Positions 1 to 9,440 of a DNA stretch of 64,000 bases are shown here, in pieces. Every line of letters starts with the position of its first letter. Position 1 is the stretch's first letter. Position numbers and translations under genes: made by a program. The notes under the pieces were generated by a model. It saw only the letters and a list, made by a program, of their open reading frames with translations, searched no databases and was not told the DNA's origin. Source of the stretch: Acinetobacter sp. MB5 (GTDB lineage Bacteria; Pseudomonadota; Gammaproteobacteria; Pseudomonadales; Moraxellaceae); assembly GCF_003261585.1 (NCBI RefSeq), contig NZ_POVU01000002.1:434001-498000 (forward strand), read 5' to 3'.

Positions 1-174
1 AAGCGTTTCTGCGCCAGCGACCGTTTTATTGACCCCTTGAAAGCTTTCAGCTTGTTGAATGGCTTGCTCAACAGGCCCACCCGGGGCAATCTGAATCACC
101 ACAAAATTGATCAGCAAAATACACAACAGCGTCGGAATAATCAGTAATAGCCGCTTTAAAATATACGTGCCCAT
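1..174 (-). CDS. yejB: Peptide ABC transporter permease, YejB-like (N-terminal fragment)
   Basis: Only the first 58 codons are in the window; the rest lies beyond base 1. The protein begins [19 protein letters not shown], a short basic N-terminus followed by one hydrophobic membrane segment and then the [10 protein letters not shown] stretch. This is typical of inner-membrane permeases of the DppB/OppB/YejB class. Its start codon lies 18 bp downstream of the stop of the binding-protein gene on the same strand, so the two are probably one yejAB(EF) operon importing oligopeptides or microcin C-like peptides. Family membership is clear; the exact substrate is inference. Confidence 0.8.
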   Translation of the reverse strand, partial: MGTYILKRLLLIIPTLLCILLINFVVIQIAPGGPVEQAIQQAESFQGVNKTVAGAETL

Positions 175-191
175 CTGCACTCCTTGTTGTT

Positions 192-2015
192 TTAGTGCTG
201 GCGCAAATAGCTGGTGATCTTTTGGGTTTGCTTCGGATCAGCCCACCAATAATCAATTCCCGCAGAGAGTTTTGGCTTGACGCTTGGCTGGCGATACATA
301 TTCCAGTAGGCATACCAGTTTTCACCTTTACCATAGGTCAAAATCTGATAATAACCTGCACGCAACAAGCGATCGAGTACACGCGTATACAGCACCAATT
401 GCGGACGATTAGGCGCTTGTACCAAATGCTGAATCGTTGCATCGATGGCAGGATTTTTAATGCCTGAATAATTATAATTCCCAACCTGATCGGCTGCGGC
501 ACTACCCCACATTTGGAATTGTTCATTGCCCGGAGTCAAGCCTTGCGGAATACCGCCTGTGGTCAGGTCATAATCATAACGGCGCATCCGTTCCAAATAC
601 TGTGGCACATCCACCTGACGAATACTCACGCTAATGCCTAATTTTTTGAGATTTCTGACAAAGGGCATCAAGGTACGTTGTAAACCATCCTGATGAATCA
701 AAAACTCAAGGTGAATCGGTCGACCTTTTAAATCCAACAATTGCTGATTTTGAAAGCGATAGCCTGCCTTGAGGAGCAATTGTCGTGCTATCAGTAAATT
801 ATTACGGTTGAAACCACTGGCATCGGAAACGGAGTATTTCCAGTTTGTCAGTACACCTTGACGCATCACAGGGTCAAGCTTTGGCAACCATGGTTTTAAA
901 ATAGTCAGTTCTGCGGCGCTTGGTCGTCCTGTCGCAGCCAGTTCACTGTTGGCAAAATAACTTTGTAAGCGTTGATACTGTCCATAAAACAAGGCTTTAT
1001 TTTGCCATTCAAAATCATAAGCATAAGTAAGGGCTTGACGAAAGCGAATGTCATTGAGCGGTGGACGACGCGTATTGAACATGAAACTTTGTGCCGTAAT
1101 CGGGTTATGGTGCTGAAAACGGTATTTCACTACCAAGCCTGCTTTAAAGGCAGGAAAGTTATATTGTGTCACCCATTTACGTGCAGTAAATTCTTCATGC
1201 AAGGTGTATTGCCCTGACTTAAAGCCTTCAAACGCAATATCCAAATTACGGTAGTAAATATACTTCAGTTGATTAAAGTTATAGCGCCCACGATTCACAG
1301 GTAGATCTTTGGCCCAGTAATTGGGATTGCGCTGATACGTAATACTTCGCCCCGGATCAATCCGAGCAATGGTATAAGGACCTGAACCTAAAATCGGATC
1401 CAAAATTACACGGGTAAAATCTTTATGTCGCCAATCATTTTGTGAATAGATCGGCATACTGGCCAAGATCGAAGGCATTTCAGGGTTATTTTTTGATTTA
1501 AAAGTACACTTCACCTGATATTTGGATAGCACTTCGGTTTTTTCCAGATCCGCCAGATACATTTGCAAACCAGGATTGGATTTGGTCTGGAAGGTATCAA
1601 AACTGAATTTGACATCTTGCGCCGTAACAGGCTGACCATTGCTAAAACGGGCTTTGGGATTGAGCTGAAAAATCACAAACTGGGTATGTTCAGGGTCAAA
1701 GGTAACTTTTTCAGCCAAAAGCGGATACATCACGCCAGGCTCATCCAGTGAATTCGACATGAGACTATCAAACAGATAGTTCACACCATCAGCTTCACTC
1801 CCCTTACCATTCATGCTGTTTAAATTATCAAATGTCCCATTGCTTGGACGAATCAGATAACCGCCTTTGGGTGCATTCGGATTGGCATAAGGCATATTGA
1901 ACGCATGGCTATATAACGGCTGTGTCCGAATAGCAATATAATTTGTCGTCTGTAACTGAGCCTGTAAGTTTGAACTTAATAAGAGTAACAGACTTCCCCA
2001 ATAGGCAAATTTCAC
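192..2015 (-). CDS. yejA: Extracellular solute-binding protein, family 5 (YejA-like)
   Basis: A 607-residue periplasmic binding protein that would deliver oligopeptides to the permease encoded just downstream. The N-terminus (lysine, hydrophobic core LLLLLSSN, then LQAQ) reads as a cleaved Sec signal peptide. The body has family-5 hallmarks: NPNAPKGG near the N-terminus as in Yej[21 protein letters not shown], and LLKAGY in the C-terminal half. The length matches YejA (about 600). The start codon is GTG at 2013-2015, preceded by an AAGG ribosome-binding site about 10 nt upstream; no ATG fits the signal peptide. The gene sits downstream of mltD but is separated from it by a terminator. Family call is firm; the peptide specificity is not determined by sequence. 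Confidence 0.85.
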   Translation of the reverse strand: MKFAYWGSLLLLLSSNLQAQLQTTNYIAIRTQPLYSHAFNMPYANPNAPKGGYLIRPSNGTFDNLNSMNGKGSEADGVNYLFDSLMSNSLDEPGVMYPLLAEKVTFDPEHTQFVIFQLNPKARFSNGQPVTAQDVKFSFDTFQTKSNPGLQMYLADLEKTEVLSKYQVKCTFKSKNNPEMPSILASMPIYSQNDWRHKDFTRVILDPILGSGPYTIARIDPGRSITYQRNPNYWAKDLPVNRGRYNFNQLKYIYYRNLDIAFEGFKSGQYTLHEEFTARKWVTQYNFPAFKAGLVVKYRFQHHNPITAQSFMFNTRRPPLNDIRFRQALTYAYDFEWQNKALFYGQYQRLQSYFANSELAATGRPSAAELTILKPWLPKLDPVMRQGVLTNWKYSVSDASGFNRNNLLIARQLLLKAGYRFQNQQLLDLKGRPIHLEFLIHQDGLQRTLMPFVRNLKKLGISVSIRQVDVPQYLERMRRYDYDLTTGGIPQGLTPGNEQFQMWGSAAADQVGNYNYSGIKNPAIDATIQHLVQAPNRPQLVLYTRVLDRLLRAGYYQILTYGKGENWYAYWNMYRQPSVKPKLSAGIDYWWADPKQTQKITSYLRQH

Positions 2016-2066
2016 GCAATTTCAACCTTGAATAATCACAGCACAATCACTGTATTTTTATTATAG

Positions 2067-2093
2067 AAAAAATCCCTCTGTCGAGGGATTTTT
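2067..2093 (-). terminator. Rho-independent terminator after mltD
   Basis: On the minus strand a stem of AAAAATCCCTC pairing with GAGGGATTTTT around a 4-nt loop is followed by further T residues. It lies about 10 bp past the mltD stop and separates mltD from the yej genes. Confidence 0.8.
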
Positions 2094-2103
2094 GGTCTTT
2101 GTT

Positions 2104-5100
2104 TTATGAGTTTGGCACTTGCAGTGTCGTTCCTAAACGCAGTTGTGCATCTGGCTCTATATTGTTCATTTGTGCCAGTTGCTTCACGTCCATATTGTAT
2201 TTATTGGCAATACGAATGAGTGAATCTCCAGATTTGACTTTATAAGTCGTGGTCAATTTTGGAACCAAAATCGTCTGACCGAGACGTAAACCCGCTTTTG
2301 CACTCATATCATTTAGATCTGCCAGATCTTTGGTGCTTAAACCATAACGACGTGCAATCGCGTTCAGTGACTCACCAGATTTCACCGCATAACTTTCAGT
2401 ATTTGCAGTATCACTGGATTTTACTTTGGTCGTCACTACTGAAGATTTGGTATTGGATTTTTTCTGATTTTCATCCGTCAGTTGCAGTTTTTGTCCTGCA
2501 CGTAATTGACTTGAAACAGATAAGTTATTCCAATCAGCAATATTTTTAGTTTGCAAATGATATTTCTTGGCAATACTGATTAATGTTTCGCCACGTTTTA
2601 CCGTGTAGGTATCTGGTGTGTCCGCAACATCATCACTCACTTTGCTAGAACTTGAATCACCCATCAATTTAAGGCGCTGTCCTGGATAAATATTCAGTGA
2701 TTTACCCAAACTATTCCACTCAACCAAGTCATCTTGTGAAATACCATATTTACTTGCGATTAAACCGACTGAATCACCACGTTGTACCGTATAGTATTCA
2801 GGTGTTTTTGTGCCGTTACTCGATGACACTGTTGTTTCAGACGTCATTGAGCCTGCTGGGACTTTCAGAAGCTGTCCAACCATGATTGGCGCATCAACTT
2901 TAATATCATTCAGTTTGGCTAAATCTGTTACAGACATATTGGCTTTGCTTGCAATCACACCCAGTGAATCACCACTTTGAACCTTATAGTTCTCAGTTTT
3001 AACTGACTTGCTGTCATTCTCAGCAGTTGGCTGATCAGCCTCACTTTGGCTCACTTCATGTAGAGGAACATTGATTTTTTGTCCAACCAATACATTACTA
3101 CTAATGTTTAAACCTGGTGTTAAATCCGCCAACTCCTGTACCGACAAGCCATAACGATCAGCAATGACTTTGAGATATTCCCCACGTTTCACGCTATAGC
3201 TTTTGGTTTTAATCTTAACTGATTTGTTACGAGCAGTTGAGGTATCGGCTGTTTTGCTTTCTGCTGGTTGTTTCAACGTCAACTTCTGACCAACCATTAA
3301 ATTGCTAGACAATGAAAGATTATTCCAATCTGCCAAATCTTTAAGACTTAAACCAAACTGATCTGCAATTGCTGTCAAACTATCATTCGGCTTGACTGTA
3401 TAACTCTCTGGGCGTGTTGATTTGCTGCTCGCACTTGCCTGCTGTTGCGGTTTTGCATCATATAAATACAATACTGTTCCCACAAACAATGGTGCATCTG
3501 GATCAATCTGATTCCATTTAGCAATATCTCGCCACGACACTCCATTTTTCATGGCAATAATGGCTAAAGTATCACCTGCAATGACTTTATAGTTACTGCG
3601 CTTGCCTTTAGGTGCAACCACCACAACATCCGTGTCGGTCTTAACAACATTTTTGCCTTGGTTACGTTTCGCATCTTCTGAATCTGGAGAAACTGATTCT
3701 GCTAACTCTTTCGGATAGGAGAAGCTTTTACTGACTTCTTTACCTTGCTTCTCTGCGACTGACAAACTGGTTTGAATCGCTGTCAGCTTAATCTTACCAT
3801 CATACGGATCGACAATTTCTGTTCCAGCAGGCGCAATCGCTTTAATCTCGTCAACAACTTGCTGTTTTTCAGCATTGGATGCTACTGGCTGCAACACTTT
3901 TGCCAGTGTTTCTGCCTTCTCATCTTGCTGTTTAATTTCAGTTTGAATCCGATCTTTTTCTGCATCAGAAATTGGCGGCTCAATCGAAATTGGTTTTTTA
4001 ACATTACTCGCTGTCGTCACCGCAACTGGAATACGTGGTGCACTTGGAACATCAGCATTATTCGCAAATGCTGCCAATGCATCCGCGCCTTTAGGCGTTG
4101 GCATACGACTACTGCCCCCAACCGAATTCCTTGTCGATGTACTCCGTGCAGTTGTGCTGACTGAAACATTACTACTCGGCTGACTAATTGCAGCTGCGGT
4201 TGTATTATTCTGAATATCTGGTGGTGTTGTATGCGTTGGTGTTAATACCTGATCACGACTTGAAGTGGTCGTATTATTACTTGCCCAGAACCCACCCGAA
4301 CCCGAACTTGATTTTAATGCCAATAAGCGCTTATCAATCACTGGGCTGATGTCAGATGGAATTAAAATTCGTCCAGGGCTTGCAGGGTCGATGGTATCAC
4401 CACGATAGCCTGGGTTAAGCGAATATAATTCTGTACGGCTTAAACCTGCGGTTGCTGCAATAGCATCCAATGACACGCCTGCTGCAACTTTGACTTCTCT
4501 AAAGTGAGGACGGTTCGCAATTGGCGGCAGACTGACCCCATACTCTCTTGGATTCTTCACAATCTGAGCAACCGCCAAAAACCGTGGTACATAGTTCATG
4601 GTTTCTTGCGGCAATTTCAACGACCAATAATCCGTTGGTAAACCCAGTGCCTGATTTCGGTTAATTGCCTGTTGAACACGCCCAGGGCCTGCATTGTATG
4701 CGGCCAGTGCCAATTCCCAAGAACCAAACTGGTTATATAAACTGCCTAAAAATTCATAAGCAGCACGAGTAGACTCGACAACATCACGACGTGCGTCATA
4801 CGTTCCACTTTGCTGTAATCCGTAAATACGACCTGTACTTGGAATAAACTGCCACAAACCAGCTGCAGAGGCTGAACTGGTTGCCGCAGGGTCATACGAG
4901 CTTTCAATCACAGGCAATAAGGCCAATTCAGTTGGCATACCACGGCGTTCAGCTTCTTTAACGGTATGATACAAATATCGGCTGGCACGCGCACTCATGC
5001 GGTTTAGGTAAGGCTGACGCGATACAAACCAGTTACGCTGCGCCTCAATACGTGGGTCCCAATGTGTTTCATCCATTTTAAAACCGACTGTCATGCGCTT

Positions 5101-5367
5101 CCACACATCACCATGTTTTAAAACCTGTAGACGATCCCCTTCCACCGCACTCATATCTGTTGCTGAAAGTAAATCTTGTAAAGAGTCTAGTGAATCTGCA
5201 TCTAAGTAATCAGAACCGACTTGTTTGGATTTATTTGGCATTTGTGTTGTTGTTGCCGAACTACATCCCGTAGTTAAAGCGATTGCAGCAACTGTAGAAC
5301 TTAAAAAAGAAATTTTAAAAATTTGCGGTGCGGAAAGTTGCCACAATGCTGTGGTAGGTTTAAACAT
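2104..5367 (-). CDS. mltD: Membrane-bound lytic murein transglycosylase D with nine LysM-like repeats
   Basis: A predicted outer-membrane lipoprotein that cleaves peptidoglycan glycan strands to 1,6-anhydro ends. I start it at the ATG at 5367 because GGAACC lies just upstream and the reading begins directly with the signal sequence; the lipobox LTTGC puts the acylated cysteine near residue 35. The SLT fold follows, with the catalytic glutamate in LLPVIESSYDP (about residue 155), then GLWQFIPSTGR and AYNAGPGRV. After a low-complexity Ser/Thr/Gln linker come LysM modules of the form YxVxxGDSLxxIA...N...L..GQ.L. I count one degenerate copy near residue 290 and eight clear copies from about residue 600 to the end. 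E. coli MltD has about 450 residues and two LysM domains, so this protein is more than twice the usual length (1,087 residues). Function is secure; the role of the extra LysM copies is open. Confidence 0.92.
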   Translation of the reverse strand: MFKPTTALWQLSAPQIFKISFLSSTVAAIALTTGCSSATTTQMPNKSKQVGSDYLDADSLDSLQDLLSATDMSAVEGDRLQVLKHGDVWKRMTVGFKMDETHWDPRIEAQRNWFVSRQPYLNRMSARASRYLYHTVKEAERRGMPTELALLPVIESSYDPAATSSASAAGLWQFIPSTGRIYGLQQSGTYDARRDVVESTRAAYEFLGSLYNQFGSWELALAAYNAGPGRVQQAINRNQALGLPTDYWSLKLPQETMNYVPRFLAVAQIVKNPREYGVSLPPIANRPHFREVKVAAGVSLDAIAATAGLSRTELYSLNPGYRGDTIDPASPGRILIPSDISPVIDKRLLALKSSSGSGGFWASNNTTTSSRDQVLTPTHTTPPDIQNNTTAAAISQPSSNVSVSTTARSTSTRNSVGGSSRMPTPKGADALAAFANNADVPSAPRIPVAVTTASNVKKPISIEPPISDAEKDRIQTEIKQQDEKAETLAKVLQPVASNAEKQQVVDEIKAIAPAGTEIVDPYDGKIKLTAIQTSLSVAEKQGKEVSKSFSYPKELAESVSPDSEDAKRNQGKNVVKTDTDVVVVAPKGKRSNYKVIAGDTLAIIAMKNGVSWRDIAKWNQIDPDAPLFVGTVLYLYDAKPQQQASASSKSTRPESYTVKPNDSLTAIADQFGLSLKDLADWNNLSLSSNLMVGQKLTLKQPAESKTADTSTARNKSVKIKTKSYSVKRGEYLKVIADRYGLSVQELADLTPGLNISSNVLVGQKINVPLHEVSQSEADQPTAENDSKSVKTENYKVQSGDSLGVIASKANMSVTDLAKLNDIKVDAPIMVGQLLKVPAGSMTSETTVSSSNGTKTPEYYTVQRGDSVGLIASKYGISQDDLVEWNSLGKSLNIYPGQRLKLMGDSSSSKVSDDVADTPDTYTVKRGETLISIAKKYHLQTKNIADWNNLSVSSQLRAGQKLQLTDENQKKSNTKSSVVTTKVKSSDTANTESYAVKSGESLNAIARRYGLSTKDLADLNDMSAKAGLRLGQTILVPKLTTTYKVKSGDSLIRIANKYNMDVKQLAQMNNIEPDAQLRLGTTLQVPNS

Positions 5368-5571
5368 ATAGGGTTCCAAACAAAATCGTGAGACTTGCAA
5401 TATTCACATAGCATTGTATTTAAGCGTGTCTATCACACAAGGCTCAATCCTACGCTGATCTTCATATAAATGTTACAAGAAATTAAAAAATGTTCAGTGA
5501 TTACTGAATCCAGCTATTTTGCGCGTTAGAATAAGGTATTTTTGCAGTTCACTAAGTTTGGGTTTTGTATC

Positions 5572-6918
5572 ATGTCACAAACAATCACACTTTACGTAGA
5601 CGGCGCTTGCCGTGGCAATCCTGGTTTAGGTGGTTGGGGAGCCTATATTTTAGAGGATGAAATCCAGCATGAAATTTGCGGTGGCGAAGCTGAAACCACC
5701 AACAACCGTATGGAGCTCACCGCTGCTATCGAAGGCATTAAGTTTTGCCCTAAAGAAGCCAACCTGATCATTTGGACAGATTCCAACTATGTAAAACAAG
5801 GCATTACCGAATGGATTCACGGCTGGAAAAAGAAGAACTGGAAAGATGTCAAAAACCCTGATTTATGGAAATTGCTAGATGCAACCTGCGCAGGTCGCAA
5901 CATTGAATGGAACTGGATTAAGGGACATGCTGGACATGCTGGTAACGAAAAAGCCGATCAGTTAGCCAATCGCGGCGCAGACCAAACTGCCGCTAAACTA
6001 AAACAACCTGCTCAATCGCAAGATATAAAAAAGCCTGCAACTGAAACCACAGACTGGCTGCTAAATGACCCCTTTGGTTTGGACTTCGGCAGTGAGGATG
6101 TCATTGAACCAGACCTTTCAAACGAGCCAGTTTTGGCAGATGAATCAATGCCAGAAACTCAAACTGAAATAGCAAACTCACACCCACAAATTAAAATTAC
6201 AACGGCAACCATCGAACAGCATGGGCCTCGTCAGTTCATTCTCGATACAGAAACCACAGGTTTTTATTACCAAGATGGCGACCGCATCATTGAGGTTGGT
6301 GCAATTGAAATGATCAATCGCAAACTCACTGGCAGCTCGATTCACATTTACATCAACCCTGAAAAGCCTGTGGGAGATTCAGTACAAGTCCACGGTATTA
6401 CCGATGAGTTCCTCACCGACAAACCTAAATATGCCGAAATTGCTCAGGTGCTTTTTGACTATTTACACGGTGGAGAAATCATTGCACATAATGCCAGCTT
6501 CGATATGAACTTCCTCGACATGGAATTCCGGAAAGTTGGCTTACCTGCCCTTTCTGAAGTCTGTGGTGTGATTGATACACTAGCCTTAGCCAAAAGTAAG
6601 CATCCCGGACAAAAGAACTCACTCGATGCTCTTGTTCGTCGTTATGAAATTCCTGCACGTGACCGTACCTTCCACGGTGCCTTACTCGATGCCGAGATTT
6701 TATCTGACGTTTATCTCGCCATGACGGGTGGACAAGTTTCCTTTGATATGGATGCCTTGTCACATAATGATCAACAAAACAGTACCTCTATTCGTCGGGT
6801 ACAATTTGATGTTACGCTTCCTGTGATTTTACCTTCTGCTGAAGAAAATGAAGCACATGAAAACTGGGTGAAGCAATATCAGGAAAAAAATGGGGAACCC
6901 TGTTTATTTGCTAAATAA
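5572..6918 (+). CDS. rnhA-dnaQ: Fused ribonuclease HI / DNA polymerase III epsilon (proofreading exonuclease)
   Basis: One 448-residue protein joins two enzymes that are separate in E. coli. Residues 1-145 are RNase HI, with carboxylates D10 (YVDGACRGNPG), E48 (NRMELTAA), D70 (WTDSNYV) and D129 plus H119 (KGHAGH). A variable, acidic linker of about 75 residues follows. Residues about 220-400 are the DnaQ exonuclease: Exo I ILDTETTG, Exo II HNASFDMNFLD, Exo III HGALLDAEI. GGQVSFDM right after the exonuclease resembles the beta-clamp-binding motif of epsilon. The ATG at 5572 is chosen over an upstream in-frame codon because it starts the RNase HI fold exactly. All catalytic residues of both halves are present, so both activities are expected. 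The fusion is in keeping with Acinetobacter. Confidence 0.93.
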   Translation: MSQTITLYVDGACRGNPGLGGWGAYILEDEIQHEICGGEAETTNNRMELTAAIEGIKFCPKEANLIIWTDSNYVKQGITEWIHGWKKKNWKDVKNPDLWKLLDATCAGRNIEWNWIKGHAGHAGNEKADQLANRGADQTAAKLKQPAQSQDIKKPATETTDWLLNDPFGLDFGSEDVIEPDLSNEPVLADESMPETQTEIANSHPQIKITTATIEQHGPRQFILDTETTGFYYQDGDRIIEVGAIEMINRKLTGSSIHIYINPEKPVGDSVQVHGITDEFLTDKPKYAEIAQVLFDYLHGGEIIAHNASFDMNFLDMEFRKVGLPALSEVCGVIDTLALAKSKHPGQKNSLDALVRRYEIPARDRTFHGALLDAEILSDVYLAMTGGQVSFDMDALSHNDQQNSTSIRRVQFDVTLPVILPSAEENEAHENWVKQYQEKNGEPCLFAK

Positions 6919-7045
6919 ATTACCATTTTCATGAAGGGAAGCGCTTTCACTGCCACTGTTTTCAGTTATATTATTGTAAATAACATCAGTGGCTTAATTC
7001 TCACTGCGACAAGACACAGCATAATTACAGGACAGGTGCAGATTT

Positions 7046-8692
7046 ATGTCTTACCAAACCTCGATTCATTTTGATCCAACCGCATTATTAATTATAAAAA
7101 ATGAGGTCGATAACTCAATTAAACTTGTTGAATCCGCAGTTGCAACGCTGGTTGAAGAACAACAATTGCCTTTTGGTATTGATGATGCCTTACTCCAACT
7201 TGAACAATGCTCTCAAATCCTGTTGCTGATTGATCTTCCTGATATTGCTCAGATTGCTCAATATAGTGCTGAGCTCATGCGCAAAATCATGAGTAACCCT
7301 CAAGAGATTATTACTAGCGATATTCAGCATCTGAGTGAAGGTGTTACAACCTTAAAATGCTACATTGAATTCAGTTGTGTCCAACAGGTTTCTATTCCGC
7401 AGTTTTTATTGCAAAGCCTGAATCAACTTGAGCTTTCATTGAACAAGCCACTTACTCGTGAAGGCTATCAGGTTCAAAAAGAACTCGACTGTGTTTCACC
7501 TGAACTTAATCTTCCTGTAGAAACGGCACTTGAAAAAAGTGACCATATCCACCGCCTCTACAAAAACTGTTTATTAAAGTTATTGACCAACAAAGCACAA
7601 AAACTAGATTTTGAAGGCTTTAAACTGGTGGGTAGCTACGTTTCTGGTATTGCACAGCAAACACAAAGCGAACAATATTGGAACTTGGTTCGCATTGTTT
7701 TCACACATCTAAGCGATACGTTAGTGACTGAACCACGCTTACGAGTTCTGATTAATCTTGAAACTCAAATTGCTCAGTTTTTAGCACAACCCCTCGGTTT
7801 CATGCCATCTACAAGTGACATGTCTGACATTCTCACGCTCTGTATCACACAAGATAATCAGCATTCTGATTATCTACGTCAGCAATTGAGCATTGGTGAT
7901 GAAATTTTGTCTGACTCAGAGTTGTATTTGTATCGTAAGCAACTATTTGGTCCTAATCAGGAAACCATGCACACTGTATGCAACCTGCTGAGTGATGAAA
8001 TTACAGTGATTCGTAAAGACATTGAATTTAATTACATGACATTCAATGACGAGCATACAGCCGAAATCAAGCAACAATTGCTGAATGTATGTAACACATT
8101 AAGCATTTTAAATTTAACTGAAATTAGCCAGCAGCTTGCCGAACAGCTTAAACGTCTTCATTCTGCACATGACTTTCAAGATGAATCACTCACCCAATCC
8201 ATCATGAATAGCTTACTGACAGCACTCAATGATTTAGGTTTGCTAATTCGTCAATATCGTTCAAACCTATTACAATATCCTGTCCACAATCCAAATATTG
8301 CCCTTGATCGCCTAGATAATGCCTATAAAGTGTTAGTGACCGAGCTTAAAGCACTAGTCGATCTATCCAGTCAAAGTGTAATTACATACGCACAATCTCA
8401 AGACAACATGCTGCTTGAAAATCTGGCTAGCCAATTTAAAGAAATTGCAGGAGCGGTGTTGTTCTTATTGCAATACGATAACCTTTATCATGCATTTATG
8501 AACTGTGCGACGTTTATTGAGCAACAAGTTGAAGCAGAAAAAGGGCTTGAAGCTGATCAAATTAAAGACATCTTGGATGTTTGCGCAAGTGCTGATATGC
8601 TCATTGACACAATTCATCAGCATCATCCAATCATGTACCGCATGTTTGATGTTGCCTTTAATAGTAGCCAAAAACTAAAAAGTGTAGCCTAA
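7046..8692 (+). CDS. fimL: FimL-like protein (ChpA N-terminal homologue, twitching/cAMP signalling)
   Basis: A 548-residue, largely helical soluble protein without signal peptide, membrane segment or obvious catalytic motif. Its opening (TALLIIKNEVDNSIKLVESA) and the helical-bundle pattern resemble the FimL / ChpA N-terminal family, whose members carry HPt-like folds without a working phospho-histidine. In Pseudomonas aeruginosa FimL is a polar scaffold that helps adenylate cyclase and type IV pilus activity. The next gene, nudC, overlaps it by one base (TAATG), and rnhA-dnaQ and mltD lie upstream; as I recall, fimL-nudC and mltD-rnhA-dnaQ are also close together in P. aeruginosa, which supports the call. 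Function in this organism is inferred from that neighbourhood. Confidence 0.7.
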   Translation: MSYQTSIHFDPTALLIIKNEVDNSIKLVESAVATLVEEQQLPFGIDDALLQLEQCSQILLLIDLPDIAQIAQYSAELMRKIMSNPQEIITSDIQHLSEGVTTLKCYIEFSCVQQVSIPQFLLQSLNQLELSLNKPLTREGYQVQKELDCVSPELNLPVETALEKSDHIHRLYKNCLLKLLTNKAQKLDFEGFKLVGSYVSGIAQQTQSEQYWNLVRIVFTHLSDTLVTEPRLRVLINLETQIAQFLAQPLGFMPSTSDMSDILTLCITQDNQHSDYLRQQLSIGDEILSDSELYLYRKQLFGPNQETMHTVCNLLSDEITVIRKDIEFNYMTFNDEHTAEIKQQLLNVCNTLSILNLTEISQQLAEQLKRLHSAHDFQDESLTQSIMNSLLTALNDLGLLIRQYRSNLLQYPVHNPNIALDRLDNAYKVLVTELKALVDLSSQSVITYAQSQDNMLLENLASQFKEIAGAVLFLLQYDNLYHAFMNCATFIEQQVEAEKGLEADQIKDILDVCASADMLIDTIHQHHPIMYRMFDVAFNSSQKLKSVA

Positions 8693-9438
8693 TGTCTGAA
8701 TTATCACTTGCTTATATTTTTCAAAATCAACAGTTGTTAGTCGACCAAAATCTACAGCTTCCAAAAGTTGAGAAATTGGCAAGTGATTTAATTTTTAGCT
8801 CGGGAGATCAGGTGATCGCCCGAGATCTTAAAGAAGATGAAGCGATTCCTGAAGGTTTCCAGCTTCTACCTATTCGTCAACTCATTACCCAATGGTCGAC
8901 CACAGAGTTTGAGCAAGCCAGCCGTGCCATGCAACTCCTCGAATGGCGCAGAAACCACCGTTTCTGTAGTCATTGTGGCGAAAAAACTCATGCTCATGCT
9001 ACTGAATATTGTATGGTCTGCCCTACATGCGGTTATCACCAATATCCACGTATTCAACCTTGCGTCATTACCATTATCACCAAAGGTTCTGACCAACTCT
9101 TGCTGGCAAAATCAGTCCGTCAAAAAACCATGTATGGCTTAATTGCAGGTTTTGTTGAAGTTGGTGAAACTCTAGAACAAGCTGTTGCTCGTGAAACTCT
9201 GGAAGAAGTTGGGGTAACAGTGAAAAATGTGCGTTACTTGTCAAGCCAGCCTTGGCCCTTTCCAAGTAACCTGATGCTCGCTTTTCATGCCGAATATGAC
9301 AATGGTGACATTCAGCTTCAAGAAGAAGAAATTCAGGATGCTCAATTTTTCCATTTTGATCAACTTCCTGAAATTCCACATGAAGGCAGCATTGCTTACC
9401 GCATGATTATGCATATCACTCAAGGGCAAGCACTCTAA
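8692..9438 (+). CDS. nudC: NADH pyrophosphatase / RNA NAD-cap hydrolase (Nudix)
   Basis: A 248-residue NudC. It hydrolyses NADH to NMNH and AMP and, from work on the E. coli enzyme, removes NAD caps from RNA. A four-cysteine zinc ribbon (FCSHCGEK, then CMVCPTCGYH) precedes the Nudix box GFVEVGETLEQAVARETLEE, in which the GX5EX7REXXEEXG pattern is intact. The NudC-specific motif SQPWPFPSNLM follows. Length is close to the E. coli protein (257). Its ATG overlaps the fimL stop as TAATG, so translation is probably coupled. It ends 2 bp before the stop of the convergent esterase gene. Confidence 0.95.
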   Translation: MSELSLAYIFQNQQLLVDQNLQLPKVEKLASDLIFSSGDQVIARDLKEDEAIPEGFQLLPIRQLITQWSTTEFEQASRAMQLLEWRRNHRFCSHCGEKTHAHATEYCMVCPTCGYHQYPRIQPCVITIITKGSDQLLLAKSVRQKTMYGLIAGFVEVGETLEQAVARETLEEVGVTVKNVRYLSSQPWPFPSNLMLAFHAEYDNGDIQLQEEEIQDAQFFHFDQLPEIPHEGSIAYRMIMHITQGQAL

Positions 9439-9440
9439 AT

